Shown here: in pieces, positions 26,668 through 35,905 of the stretch
How positions within the stretch are numbered: position 1 is the first letter of the stretch
How the letters are laid out: each line of letters opens with the position of its first letter
NCBI GenBank assembly: GCA_004297725.1
Contig: SCUS01000005.1
Location: 1 to 41,995, forward strand
Direction of reading: 5' to 3'
Length of the DNA stretch: 41,995 nucleotides
Source: Myxococcaceae bacterium
Lineage (GTDB): Bacteria > Myxococcota_A > Polyangia > Polyangiales > Ga0077539
Position numbers and translations under genes: made by a program
Notes under the pieces: generated by a model
Seen by the model: the letters and a program-made list of their open reading frames with translations, nothing else
Database searches by the model: none
Told to the model about the DNA's origin: nothing

Positions 26668-28581
26668 ATGACCGACGAGACCTGGCGCGACGCTGACCCC
26701 TTCAAGACCCTCCAGCTCGAGCACCTCCAGGGGCTGGCCACCGATCAGACCATCACCCGGAGCGCCCACGAGGCGAGGACCCCGGAGGAGGAGACCGCCG
26801 CGCGGGTGCACACGCTGCCGCGCATCATGCTCAACGGAGCGGCGGACGAAGGGGATTTCGCGAGGATCGAGTCTCTCGGCGAGGGAGGCGTGGGGGTGAT
26901 CGAGCTGGCCCGCCAGCGCTCGGTCGGCCGGGACGTGGCCATCAAGCGGGTGCGAGACACCAGCAGCCCCGGCGCGGCGGCGACCCTCCTCGAGGAGGGG
27001 CACATCATGGGGCTGCTCGAGCACCCCAGCATCGTCCCGGTCTTCGCGCTGGGGAGGGACGACAACGACCAGCCCGTGCTGGTGATGAAGCGCATCGAGG
27101 GCTCCACCTGGCGCACGCTGCTGCGCGACCCCGCGCACCACGCCTGGGAGCGCATCACCGAAGACCGGCTGGACTTCAACCTCCGGGTGCTCTGCCGCGT
27201 CGCCGACGTCGCGCATTTCGCCCACGGCCGGCAGTGGCTGCACCGCGACATCAAGCCCGAGAACGTGATGATCGGCGAGCAGAACGAGGTCTACCTCATC
27301 GACTGGGGCCTGGCCCTGCACCTCCCCGTCGAGACCGCCGACGCCGAGCCTCCCGGCCTCGTGGGCACCCCGGCGTACATGGCGCCGGAGATGCTGCGGG
27401 GCGTCGGCCCGTGGCTCTCTCCGCGCACCGACGTCTACCTGCTGGGCGCGGTGCTCCACGAGGTGCTCACCGGGTCGCTCCGTCACGGCGGCGAGACGCT
27501 CCGCGCGGTGCTGGCCTCGGCGTGGCTCTCGGAGCCGGTGGACTACCCCGAGGAGACCCCCGAGGAGCTCGCCGAGCTGGCCAACCAGGCCACCGCGACG
27601 AAGCCCTCCGACCGGGTTCCTGACGCGGAGACCTTCCGACTGCGCATCGAGCTCTTCCTGCGCCACCGGGAGGCGAGGCGGGCGCTCGAGGAGGGCCGCG
27701 GCCTCTTCGAGCGGCTCGTGGCCGACAGCGGCGCCTGCTGCTCCGGCGACGAGGTGGCCGTCATGCAGCACTACGAGGCCTGCGTCGCCGCGATGCGCCG
27801 CGCCGTCGAGCGCTGGCCCGACAGCCCCGAGACCCAGGGCGGCCTCTCGGAGGTGCTGCACTGGCGCATCCGCCGCTCCCTCGCCCAGAAGGACGTGCTC
27901 ACCGCGCAGGCCAACCTGCTCGATCTCCCCACGCCCGATCCGGCCCTCGAGGCCGAGGTGAGCGAGGCGTCCCGTCGCATCAGCCTGGAGCGCCTCGCCG
28001 TCTCCAGGCTCAGCGACCTGGGGCGGCGTCACGACCCGCACCCGGTGGCGCCGCTCCGCGCCCGCGCGGCCCGCAACAGCGGGCTCCTCGGGGGCGGGGC
28101 CATCCTCGGCCTCGGCGGCCTCATCCACGCGGGCCTGGTGCCCTTCGAGTGGTGGGTGCTCGCCGGCGCCACCGCGCTCGCCGCGGCCATCGTCGGCGCC
28201 GCCGCGGTGCACGGCCTCTCGCGAGGCGGCGTCGTCGACCGCAAGGGGCTGCGCTCGCTGGGCTGGATCGTCGTGGTCGCCCTCGCCCTGCTCTCCGCCG
28301 CCTACTTCGTGGGGCTGTCTCCGGAGCAGTCGCTCGCGCTGCTGCCGATCCTCGTCGGCGCCTGCGTGGGGATGCTGGCGGACATCCCCCGCCGGGCGAG
28401 GATCGCGCTCATGCTGATCTGCGGCGTGTGCGCCGTGGCGGCCCCGCTGGTGCTCCACTGGTCCCCCGCCGGGCTCTTCGACCTGCTGGGCGCCGCGACC
28501 CTCGTGGCGCACCTCGTCCTCGCCCGCATGTGGGACACCCTCGCGAGGGAGGGCAGGGCCTCCGAGCCGCCCGCGGAGTAG
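26668..28581 (+). CDS. Ser/Thr protein kinase with C-terminal membrane domain (DWG variant)
   Basis: 637 residues. Kinase domain residues about 66-335: Gly loop GEGGVG (71-76), Lys93 in DVAIKRV, HRDIKPEN (192-199), and DWG (212-214) in place of DFG, so the metal-binding Asp is kept. GLVGTPAYMAPEML is the activation-loop end. A helical linker (340-450) is followed by six or so hydrophobic segments (about 458-615), so the kinase faces the cytoplasm and the protein ends in a membrane module instead of the usual single-helix sensor. It is the first of two adjacent kinase genes and 97 bases before the start of the next. Confidence 0.88.
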   Translation: MTDETWRDADPFKTLQLEHLQGLATDQTITRSAHEARTPEEETAARVHTLPRIMLNGAADEGDFARIESLGEGGVGVIELARQRSVGRDVAIKRVRDTSSPGAAATLLEEGHIMGLLEHPSIVPVFALGRDDNDQPVLVMKRIEGSTWRTLLRDPAHHAWERITEDRLDFNLRVLCRVADVAHFAHGRQWLHRDIKPENVMIGEQNEVYLIDWGLALHLPVETADAEPPGLVGTPAYMAPEMLRGVGPWLSPRTDVYLLGAVLHEVLTGSLRHGGETLRAVLASAWLSEPVDYPEETPEELAELANQATATKPSDRVPDAETFRLRIELFLRHREARRALEEGRGLFERLVADSGACCSGDEVAVMQHYEACVAAMRRAVERWPDSPETQGGLSEVLHWRIRRSLAQKDVLTAQANLLDLPTPDPALEAEVSEASRRISLERLAVSRLSDLGRRHDPHPVAPLRARAARNSGLLGGGAILGLGGLIHAGLVPFEWWVLAGATALAAAIVGAAAVHGLSRGGVVDRKGLRSLGWIVVVALALLSAAYFVGLSPEQSLALLPILVGACVGMLADIPRRARIALMLICGVCAVAAPLVLHWSPAGLFDLLGAATLVAHLVLARMWDTLAREGRASEPPAE

Positions 28582-28681
28582 CGGCGCCCCGCCCGGAGGG
28601 GTTGACGGTGACCGCGATGCTCGTGCGACAGTCGCTCCGCGCGCCGCTCTTCGCTGGGTGAGGGGCCCTCGTCACATCCCG

Positions 28682-30139
28682 ATGCTGACCCCAGGCGAAT
28701 CCTTCAGCAGCTACCGCGTGATCCGGGAGATCGGGCGCGGGGCCATGGGGGCGGTCTTCGAGGCCGAGCACATCTCCCTGCGCAAGCGCGTGGCCATCAA
28801 GGTGCTGCTCCCCGAGGCGTCCTGCGACGTGGCGGCGGTGCAGCGCTTCTTGCGAGAGGGCGAGGCCGCGGCGCGCATCCGTCACGAGCACATCGTCGAC
28901 GTGAGCGACGTGGGCACCCGCGACGGCACCCCCTACCTGGTGATGGAGTACCTCGATGGCGAGTCGCTGGCCGATCGCCTCGCCCGGCGTCGACGCATCG
29001 ACGACACCGAGCTGGTCGACCTGGCGATCCCCGTGTGCGACGCCCTCGCGATGGCGCACGAGGCCGGGGTCGTGCACCGCGACGTGAAGCCCGACAACAT
29101 CTTCCTCGCCCGCACCGCCCGAGGCGGCGTGCGCGCCATGCTGGTGGATTTCGGCATCTCCCACGTCGCCCACAACGACCCCAGGGTCGCCCGGCTCACC
29201 AGCTCCTCGGTGCTCATCGGCACGCCCTGCTACCTCTCCCCCGAGGCCGCCCGCAGCGCCCGCAGCGTCGACGCCCGCAGCGACCAGTACGCCTTCGGGG
29301 TGACCCTCTACGAGTGCCGCACGGGGCTGCTGCCCTACGAGCGCGCCTCGGTCTTCGAGATGCTCAGCGCCATCCTGCTGGAAGACCCGGTGCCTCCCTC
29401 GATGCGCGCCTCGGACATCGACCCCCGGCTGGAGGAGACCATCCTCCGGGCGATGTCCCGCGACCCCGACGAGCGCTTCCCCGACATGCGCGCCCTGGCG
29501 CTCTCGCTGCTGCCGATGGCCTCGCCGGCGGTGAGAGCGAAGTGGGAGCCCGAGCTCCGCGACCCCGCCCTCGCCGCCTCGAAGCGCACGCCCGTCAGCC
29601 CCATCGAGGCCATCCCCGCACGCCCCGGCACCACCGAGGACGAGCTCGTCCCCCTCGCCCTCGCCCGCACCGACCCGGGCGGTCCTCTCGCGGTCGCTGC
29701 TCCGCCGGTGGAGTCCTCGCCGTCGAGCGAGCCCGCCGCCGCAGCCCCCGCTCGCCGCTGGATCGTCGCCGCCGCGCTCGCCTCCGCCGCCGCGGTCACC
29801 GCCGCCGTGCTCGCGCAGGGCTCCCCCCCATCTGCCAGGCCCGCCGCGGCGCTCCCCCCGTCGGTCGCCCCGAGCCCGACCCCCATCGTGCTCCCCCCGT
29901 CCATCGTGCTCCCCCCGCCCGTCGCCGCGCCCGTGGTCGCCGCGCCAGCCGCTCCGCCGGTCGTCGCGCCCGTCGAGCGGCCGAGGCGTGGCGCTTCGAG
30001 GGGCGCTCGCCACGTCGACCCCGCCCTCCTGGCGCCTCGGGTCACGGCCCCGGTCGTGGCCGTGGCGCCGCCCGCTCCGACCCCCGCCCCGCCGCCCCGA
30101 TCGCTGCTGCGCACGGACTTCGGCGCCACCACCCCGTAG
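28682..30139 (+). CDS. PknB-type Ser/Thr protein kinase with Pro-rich extracytoplasmic tail
   Basis: 485 residues from ATG 28682; a GTG eight codons earlier is possible, neither has a good ribosome-binding site. Kinase domain: GRGAMG (18-23), Lys40 in RVAIKVL, HRDVKPDN (132-139), DFG (156-158), and GTPCYLSPEA. One hydrophobic helix at about 359-381 (RRWIVAAALASAAAVTAAVL) is followed by a 100-residue Pro/Ala/Val tail with repeated IVLPPS units, outside the membrane. There is no PASTA or other sensor domain. Signal input is not visible. It is followed after 12 bases by the PEGA protein, suggesting a signalling operon. Confidence 0.9.
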   Translation: MLTPGESFSSYRVIREIGRGAMGAVFEAEHISLRKRVAIKVLLPEASCDVAAVQRFLREGEAAARIRHEHIVDVSDVGTRDGTPYLVMEYLDGESLADRLARRRRIDDTELVDLAIPVCDALAMAHEAGVVHRDVKPDNIFLARTARGGVRAMLVDFGISHVAHNDPRVARLTSSSVLIGTPCYLSPEAARSARSVDARSDQYAFGVTLYECRTGLLPYERASVFEMLSAILLEDPVPPSMRASDIDPRLEETILRAMSRDPDERFPDMRALALSLLPMASPAVRAKWEPELRDPALAASKRTPVSPIEAIPARPGTTEDELVPLALARTDPGGPLAVAAPPVESSPSSEPAAAAPARRWIVAAALASAAAVTAAVLAQGSPPSARPAAALPPSVAPSPTPIVLPPSIVLPPPVAAPVVAAPAAPPVVAPVERPRRGASRGARHVDPALLAPRVTAPVVAVAPPAPTPAPPPRSLLRTDFGATTP

Positions 30140-30151
30140 GCCACCGCCCCA

Positions 30152-31105
30152 GTGCTCCGCCCCCTGCGCGTCGTCGCCCTCCTGTCGCCCATCGCCCTGC
30201 TCTCGCTCGGCGCCTCCGCCCACGCCCAGACCGCCGCGCCCTCGGCCGCGAGCTCCGACGTCGAGCTCGCCCGCGTGGCCTTCGCCCGAGGCGTGCTGCT
30301 CGCCCAGCAGGAGCGCTGGAGCCAGGCGCTGGAGGAGTTTCGCCAGTCGCGGAGGCACGCCGACCGCCCTCGCACGGCCTTCAACGTGGGCCTCGCGCTG
30401 CAGCACCTGGAGCGCTACCGGGAGGCGCGCGCCGCGCTGCGCGAGTGCATCGCCATGCCCTCGGTGCTGGCCGAGCCCGACCTCGTCACCGACGCCCACG
30501 CGCTCGAGGCCCAGGTGGGCCGCTCGCTCGCCCGGCTCCGGCTGGTGCTCGCGCCCGCCGACGCGGAGGTGCGCATCAACTCCCAGGTGATCCCCGAGGG
30601 CCGCGGAGAGCCGCTGCGGGAGCTCGACATCGACCCCGGCCGGCAGGAGGTGGAGGTCTCCGCGAACGGGGTGACGACCCAGCGCTTCACGGTGGCGCTG
30701 CGCTCCGGAGAGAGCCTCCAGCGGCGCGTCGACCTGGCGGTGGTGCCGGGCCGCGTCGCGGTGACCGTCGACCAGCCCGAGGCGTCGGTGAGCATCGACG
30801 ACGAGGTCGTGGGCCACGGGAGCACCGTGTGGCAGGGCTCTCCGGGCGCCCACCGGGTGCGCGTGGAGGCCGATGGGTACCGCTCGTTCCGGCGGCCGGT
30901 GACGGTGACCGCGGGGGGCGACCTGCGGGTGGAGGTGACCCTCTCTCCGCTGCGAAACCCCTGGTACCAGAGCCCGTGGCTGTGGTCCGCGGTGGCGGTC
31001 GCGGTGACGGGGGCGGTGCTGGCGGCGGTGTTCATCCATGACACCCAGGGGCCGGACGGGGGGAGCACCCAGCAGGTGTTGCAGGGAGCGACGGTGCGAT
31101 GGTGA
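30152..31105 (+). CDS. TPR-like/PEGA domain protein with signal peptide and C-terminal helix
   Basis: 317 residues from GTG 30152. A signal peptide ends near AHAQ (about residue 26). Residues 35-120 form a TPR-like helical unit (ARVAFARGVLLAQQERWSQA...AFNVGLALQHLERYREARAA). Two PEGA-type beta domains follow (LVLAPADAEVRINSQ..., and VAVTVDQPEASVSIDDEVVG...PGAHRVRVEADGYRSF). A hydrophobic helix (about 272-296) lies near the C-terminus. PEGA proteins occur in the cell envelope of myxobacteria, often next to Ser/Thr kinases. The end overlaps the start of the next gene by 7 bases. Confidence 0.85.
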   Translation: MLRPLRVVALLSPIALLSLGASAHAQTAAPSAASSDVELARVAFARGVLLAQQERWSQALEEFRQSRRHADRPRTAFNVGLALQHLERYREARAALRECIAMPSVLAEPDLVTDAHALEAQVGRSLARLRLVLAPADAEVRINSQVIPEGRGEPLRELDIDPGRQEVEVSANGVTTQRFTVALRSGESLQRRVDLAVVPGRVAVTVDQPEASVSIDDEVVGHGSTVWQGSPGAHRVRVEADGYRSFRRPVTVTAGGDLRVEVTLSPLRNPWYQSPWLWSAVAVAVTGAVLAAVFIHDTQGPDGGSTQQVLQGATVRW

Positions 31106-33423
31106 CGAGGCTGTGGACGCTCTGGTTCGCGCTCTGGGTGGGCTCCGTCGCGGGCTGCCGCGAGGTGCCGGCGACGCAGCTCCTGGTGGTGGTCGACAGC
31201 GACCTCGCGGTGGACCGTGAGCTCAACCGCATCGAGGTCTCGGTGACCGATCCCTCCGACCCGGCGGGGCGGGTGGTGTTCAGCCAGCGGGAGTTCACCC
31301 TGCTGCCGACGCCGAGGCCCGCGGCGTACACGCTGCCGCTCTCCTTCGGGCTGGTGCCCATCAGCGGCGACGCGAGCCGACGGGTGCGGGTCACCGTGAG
31401 GGCGAGCACCGTGGACACCGGACGGCGCATCGAGCTCACGGCCATCACGGGCTTCCTGCCCGACCGGAAGCTGTTGCTGACGATGTTCCTGCAGAGGGCC
31501 TGCGTGGGCATCGACACCTGCGTCGACGGCTACACCTGCGTCGACGGCGCGTGCGTCCCCGCCAGCCGAGCGAGGCTCCCGGACATCACCAACCAGACCT
31601 CCCTCGACGCCTCCGGGCTCTTCGATGTCACCCGCCCGGAGGCCTCCATCGACGCCTCCATCGACACGCCCGATGTGACCGATGTGACCGATGTGACCGA
31701 TGTGACCGACGTCCCGGTCGCGATGGACGCCCCGGTCGATGCGGCCGTGGACGCGCCCGTCCTCCCCACGCCGCAGCAGATCATGCCCACCACCGGGGCG
31801 CTCACCAACACCCGGCTGCTCTGGTTCGAGTTTCGCGCCGCGGCCGTTCCCGCCGGGACCACCGGGACCATCGAGCTCTGCGCCAGCCCCGACTTCCCCC
31901 CGACGCTCACCGCCACGGTCATCCCCCCCACCCCCACCACCCTCGGCGGCGTCACCACCTGGGACCTCGTCTCCCTCGACGCCGACGAGATCCGCGCTCC
32001 CAGCGGCCCCATCGGCTCCGCCCGCACCCTCTGGTGGCGCGCGAAGCTCTCCCTCCCCTCGGGAGCGACCGCCCGCTCCACCGCGTGGCCCTTCCGCCTG
32101 CGCCCTGCGCAGGCCGCGCGCGCTGGCAACGTCACCGGCCTCCAGCGCTTCCGCGCCATCGGCCAGGCGGGGGACTTCAACGGCGACGGCTCCTCGGACG
32201 TCTTCGTCATCACCGCGCGCTCGGGCGCCTCCAACGGCGGCACCTTCGCCCTGGGCCGCAGCTTCAGCCGCGCCCTCGAGACGACGGTGCAGGTCTCCCA
32301 GCGCACCCTCGATTTCGGCCGCGGCGCTCGCCTCGGCGACCTCGACGGCGACGGCCGGGAGGACTTCGGCGTGGCCTCCGGCTTCCCGAGCGGCACCGGC
32401 GACTCCGGGGCCGTGTACCTCGTCATGGGCACCAGCGCGATCACCGACCGCACCCCCGAGCTCGTGCCCACGACCAGCGGGTCTGCCACGACCGGGCCCG
32501 CGCCGATGGCCGCGGTGATGGACTCCGACCGCAACGGCCTCGGCGAGTTCGTGGTGGGGCTGCCCTCGACCGCGACCGTGCGCCTCTACCGTGGCGCGTC
32601 GGCGGCGCGGAGCGGAGCCTTCCAGGACTTCCCCCCGGCGCTTGCCGGCCCGGAGGCCGAGATGAGCCTCTCGACCGCGGGCGACGTCAACGGCGACGGC
32701 CGGGGAGACTTCGTGGTGGGCTATCCCTCTCGGCGCACCGCCGAGCTCTTCCTGGCGACCGACACCGGCGGCGTGGCGGGCTACTCCCGCGTCAGCCTCG
32801 CCTCGACCGGGCTCTCCTCCACCGCGGGCTACGGCGCCGCGGTCGCGGGCGGCGGCGACCTCAACGGCGACGGCTTCAGCGACGTCGTGGTCGCGGGCAC
32901 CGCGGGTCTCCGGGTGTTCTACGGAGGCGCCGCGGGCGTCGCGTCGAGCAGCCTCTTCACCGATCCGTCGCCCTGCTTCGGCCGAGCGAACGACGCGACG
33001 CCCAGGCGCCTGGCCCACCTGGGCGACCTCGACGGCGACGGCGGCGACGAGGTGGGCCTCGCCTACGTGGGCGCCTGCATGATCGTGCTGCGCGCCCCGG
33101 TGGCCGCGGCGAGCGCCGCCCCCGTGCTGGCAGAGGCCCGCACGCTCTTCGCCGCGACCGGGGACAGCACCTTCGCCAGCGCCCTCTCGACCGCGGGCGA
33201 CTACGACGGCGACGGGCTCTCGGACTTCTCCCTGGCGATCCCCAACGTCGTCGGCGCGAGGAGCACGGTGAAGGTCTACTTCGGCGATGCCTCGGCGTGG
33301 TCCGAGGGGATGAGCCGCGATGGCGGCGTCTCTCCCGCGGTGATGACCCTCACCCCGGGGAGCGGCGGATGGGGCTACAGCCTCGCATCGATCGCTCCTC
33401 GGGCGAGGCTGCCAGGGAGCTGA
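31099..33423 (+). CDS. FG-GAP/VCBS-type repeat lipoprotein
   Basis: 774 residues. The lipobox SVAGC places the lipidated Cys at residue 20. A beta-rich N-terminal domain and a Cys-paired patch (CVGIDTCVDGYTCVDGACV) precede an acidic DVT/DAPVDA linker coded by four perfect GATGTGACC repeats (31672-31707). The C-terminal 400 residues hold seven calcium-type D-x-(D/N)-G-D-G motifs (GDFNGDGSSD, GDLDGDGRED, MDSDRNGLGE, GDVNGDGRGD, GDLNGDGFSD, GDLDGDGGDE, GDYDGDGLSD) typical of an integrin-like propeller. It is a surface protein, ligand unknown. Its last 74 bases overlap the 3' end of the convergent MMPL gene. Confidence 0.88.
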   Translation: MVTRLWTLWFALWVGSVAGCREVPATQLLVVVDSDLAVDRELNRIEVSVTDPSDPAGRVVFSQREFTLLPTPRPAAYTLPLSFGLVPISGDASRRVRVTVRASTVDTGRRIELTAITGFLPDRKLLLTMFLQRACVGIDTCVDGYTCVDGACVPASRARLPDITNQTSLDASGLFDVTRPEASIDASIDTPDVTDVTDVTDVTDVPVAMDAPVDAAVDAPVLPTPQQIMPTTGALTNTRLLWFEFRAAAVPAGTTGTIELCASPDFPPTLTATVIPPTPTTLGGVTTWDLVSLDADEIRAPSGPIGSARTLWWRAKLSLPSGATARSTAWPFRLRPAQAARAGNVTGLQRFRAIGQAGDFNGDGSSDVFVITARSGASNGGTFALGRSFSRALETTVQVSQRTLDFGRGARLGDLDGDGREDFGVASGFPSGTGDSGAVYLVMGTSAITDRTPELVPTTSGSATTGPAPMAAVMDSDRNGLGEFVVGLPSTATVRLYRGASAARSGAFQDFPPALAGPEAEMSLSTAGDVNGDGRGDFVVGYPSRRTAELFLATDTGGVAGYSRVSLASTGLSSTAGYGAAVAGGGDLNGDGFSDVVVAGTAGLRVFYGGAAGVASSSLFTDPSPCFGRANDATPRRLAHLGDLDGDGGDEVGLAYVGACMIVLRAPVAAASAAPVLAEARTLFAATGDSTFASALSTAGDYDGDGLSDFSLAIPNVVGARSTVKVYFGDASAWSEGMSRDGGVSPAVMTLTPGSGGWGYSLASIAPRARLPGS
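31672..31707 (+). repeat. Four perfect 9-bp tandem repeats inside the lipoprotein linker
   Basis: GATGTGACC is repeated four times without mismatch (31672-31680, 31681-31689, 31690-31698, 31699-31707), coding Asp-Val-Thr. The unit is a multiple of three, so copy-number change would alter linker length but keep the frame. Confidence 0.9.
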
Positions 33424-35905
33424 CGGCGCGGGCGCGGGTGCGGCGGCGCTCGACCAGCACCAGCGTCGCGGAGAGGGCCACCAGCGCGGCCAGCACGCAG
33501 GCCACCTCGCCGAGGACCGCCGCGAGGCCGAAGCTGTTGAGCGCGCGGTTGGCGCTGGTGTGCAGCGAGCTGTACCCGAAGATGGTGGTGAGCGAGCACA
33601 CCAGGACGGCGCCTCCGGTCTCCTGCACCGCGGCCTCGATGGGGTCGCCCGCGGAGCCCGAGTCGACCTCCTGCTGGTAGCGCCGCATCACGTTGACGGC
33701 GTAGTCGACGCCGATGCCGAAGGTGATCGGGAGCGCCACGAAGTTGAGGAAGTTCAGCCGGATGTGGAGCAAGGTCATCGCCCCTCCCATCCAGGCCACG
33801 CCGGTGACCAGCGCCAGCAGCGTGAGCGCCCGGAGGTGCCAGCGGCCGAAAGACAGCAGCACCAGCGCCACCGTGGCCAGGATCGAGGCCAGCACCGCCC
33901 TCGGCCCGTCGCGCCAGATGGCCCCGATGATGTCCGCGTACACGGGCGCGCTGCCCACCACCACCGGGCGGCGCCCGTCGGGGGTGCGCGCCGCGCGGAT
34001 CGAGTCGGCCCAGGCCACGAGGTACTGCCCGTCCCAGATGGAGGCGCCCGGCTTCTCCTCGACGAAGAGCAGCCTGCCCCGGGTGCCGTCGCGCTCGGTG
34101 TAGAGCGAGGCCACCGAGGAGGGGATGTCGTCGTCCACCAGCGGGCGGAGGGTCGCCGGGGGGAGGTAGGCGTCGAGGTCGCGCTGCGTCTCCGGCGAGG
34201 CGTGCTCCCGGGCCTCCAGCATCAGCCGCCGCAGATCGGCCAGCACCTCGATCTTGGCGGGCTGGTCGGAGGGCAGCAGGTCGTCGATGGTGCGCACCGC
34301 GCCGAAGGGCGCGTCGTGCCGCTCTCGCATCTCGTCGAGCCTGGCCCTGAGGGCAGCGGTGTCCTCCCTCCGGTCGACCAGCACCGCGATGGCGCTGCCC
34401 GACCCGGCGCGCCCCACGATCTCCCCTGCGATGCCGTTGAGCTCGCTCGCCCGGTCGGTCTCCGCGCGCACCGAGGTGAGGTTGCGGAAGTTGTAGTCGA
34501 GCGGATCGCGGCCGATGGCCACCGCCGAGAGCGCGATGCCCGCGACAGCCAGCACCCCCGCCCCCGCGGCCAGCGGCACGGGGTAGCGCTTCACCGCCCG
34601 GGCGAAGAGCACGCCGTAGGGGTTGGGCCGCTCGACCCCGGGCGGCAGCGGACGCCACCGCTCCCAGAGCGCGGTGAGCGCGGGGAGAAAGGCCATGGTC
34701 ATCGCCCAGCAGATGACCATGCCGGTGCCGCCGATGATCCCGAAGTCGCGGAAGCCGCGGAAGTCCGTGACCACCAGCGAGCCATAGGCGAGCGAGGCCG
34801 CGGTCGAGGCCGCGAGCGTGCCGGCCCAGGCGCCCTGGTGCGTCGCGGCGACGGCCTCGGTCACCTCGCGACCCGCGCGGCGCTCCTCGAAATAGCGGGC
34901 GAGCCAGATGATGCCGGAGTTGATCCCGTTGCCGATCACGATGCTGCCGAGGAAGGCCGTCGAGGTGTTGAGGTGCCCGACGGTGAGCTTCGCGAGGGCG
35001 AAGGTGGCGAGCACCGGCACCAGCAGCGTGCCTCCCAGCAGCACCACCGAGCGAGGGCGCCGGAAGAGCCCGAGGATCGCCAGCACGCAGAGCGCCACGG
35101 TGAGCAGGGTGGCGACCACCAGCTCGTGCTCGATGGCGTGGTGCTCGATGATGCCCACCAGCAGGTCGCCCGCGAGCGACACCGTGAGGTCGGGCGCGAA
35201 GCCCGCCGGGGGGAGCGCCCTGATCTCCTCGCGCACCCGCTCGACCAGCGCGGTGCCTCGGGCCGGGTCGCCGCTCGGCAGGTCGACCCGGAGAAACATC
35301 GCGAGGTGCCGCCCGTCACGGTGCAGGAAGAAGCCGCCAGGAAACTGCTCCGCCTCGGACTCGACGCGGCGCATCTGCTCCCGGGCCCTCGCCACCAGCG
35401 CGTCGGCGGGCTCCGGCGGGTCGTCGAGGTTGATGTACACGGGGTTGGCGCTGGCGCGTTCGTACTCGATGCGCCGGCGGAGCTCGTCGCGCGCACGGGT
35501 GAGGTCCGCGAGCGGGGCGTAGAGGTGGCGGTGGTCGCGCACGAAGCGCTGGTAGTCGCCGACGTTCCACTGCACCCGGCGCACGCGGAGCGACGGGGGC
35601 AGGGCCTCGAGGCGCGCCGCCATGGCCGTGGCGTAGCGTCGGAGCGCGGCGTTGTCGCGCGACTCCAGCATGAGCGTGAGGGTGGAGAGCCCGCCCACCC
35701 GGCGCTGCCCGGCCCCCAGGTCGCGCACGCTCGGCGCGCTGCGGGGGAGCAGCTCGGTCCAGTCGCTGAAGAGCTCGAGGCTGCGCACCACGGGGAGAAA
35801 CGCGAGGGTGAGCGCCAGCGCGACGAGGGCGACGAGGGGAGCCCGCCGTACCTGCACCTGCGCGATGCGGAGGAAGGGGGCGGAGGGCGGAGGGTGGTTG
35901 GTCAC
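33350..35905 (-). CDS. MMPL/RND-superfamily lipid exporter (HpnN-like size)
   Basis: 851 residues from GTG 35903-35905, overlapping the stop of the PAP2-like gene (GTGA). It has the two-repeat RND layout: TM1 (about 18-38), a large periplasmic loop, a TM bundle (about 240-420 with GNGINSGIIWLARYFEERRA), then TM7, a second loop and a bundle with LPITFGIGVDYAVNVMRRYQ and LVCSLTTIFGYSSLHTSANR. Such proteins move lipids or hydrophobic compounds across the inner membrane. As the last gene of the inositol-lipid cluster it is a good candidate exporter of the product. The last 25 codons overlap the convergent FG-GAP gene. Confidence 0.9.
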   Translation of the reverse strand: MTNHPPPSAPFLRIAQVQVRRAPLVALVALALTLAFLPVVRSLELFSDWTELLPRSAPSVRDLGAGQRRVGGLSTLTLMLESRDNAALRRYATAMAARLEALPPSLRVRRVQWNVGDYQRFVRDHRHLYAPLADLTRARDELRRRIEYERASANPVYINLDDPPEPADALVARAREQMRRVESEAEQFPGGFFLHRDGRHLAMFLRVDLPSGDPARGTALVERVREEIRALPPAGFAPDLTVSLAGDLLVGIIEHHAIEHELVVATLLTVALCVLAILGLFRRPRSVVLLGGTLLVPVLATFALAKLTVGHLNTSTAFLGSIVIGNGINSGIIWLARYFEERRAGREVTEAVAATHQGAWAGTLAASTAASLAYGSLVVTDFRGFRDFGIIGGTGMVICWAMTMAFLPALTALWERWRPLPPGVERPNPYGVLFARAVKRYPVPLAAGAGVLAVAGIALSAVAIGRDPLDYNFRNLTSVRAETDRASELNGIAGEIVGRAGSGSAIAVLVDRREDTAALRARLDEMRERHDAPFGAVRTIDDLLPSDQPAKIEVLADLRRLMLEAREHASPETQRDLDAYLPPATLRPLVDDDIPSSVASLYTERDGTRGRLLFVEEKPGASIWDGQYLVAWADSIRAARTPDGRRPVVVGSAPVYADIIGAIWRDGPRAVLASILATVALVLLSFGRWHLRALTLLALVTGVAWMGGAMTLLHIRLNFLNFVALPITFGIGVDYAVNVMRRYQQEVDSGSAGDPIEAAVQETGGAVLVCSLTTIFGYSSLHTSANRALNSFGLAAVLGEVACVLAALVALSATLVLVERRRTRARAVSSLAASPEERSMRGCSPIRRSPG

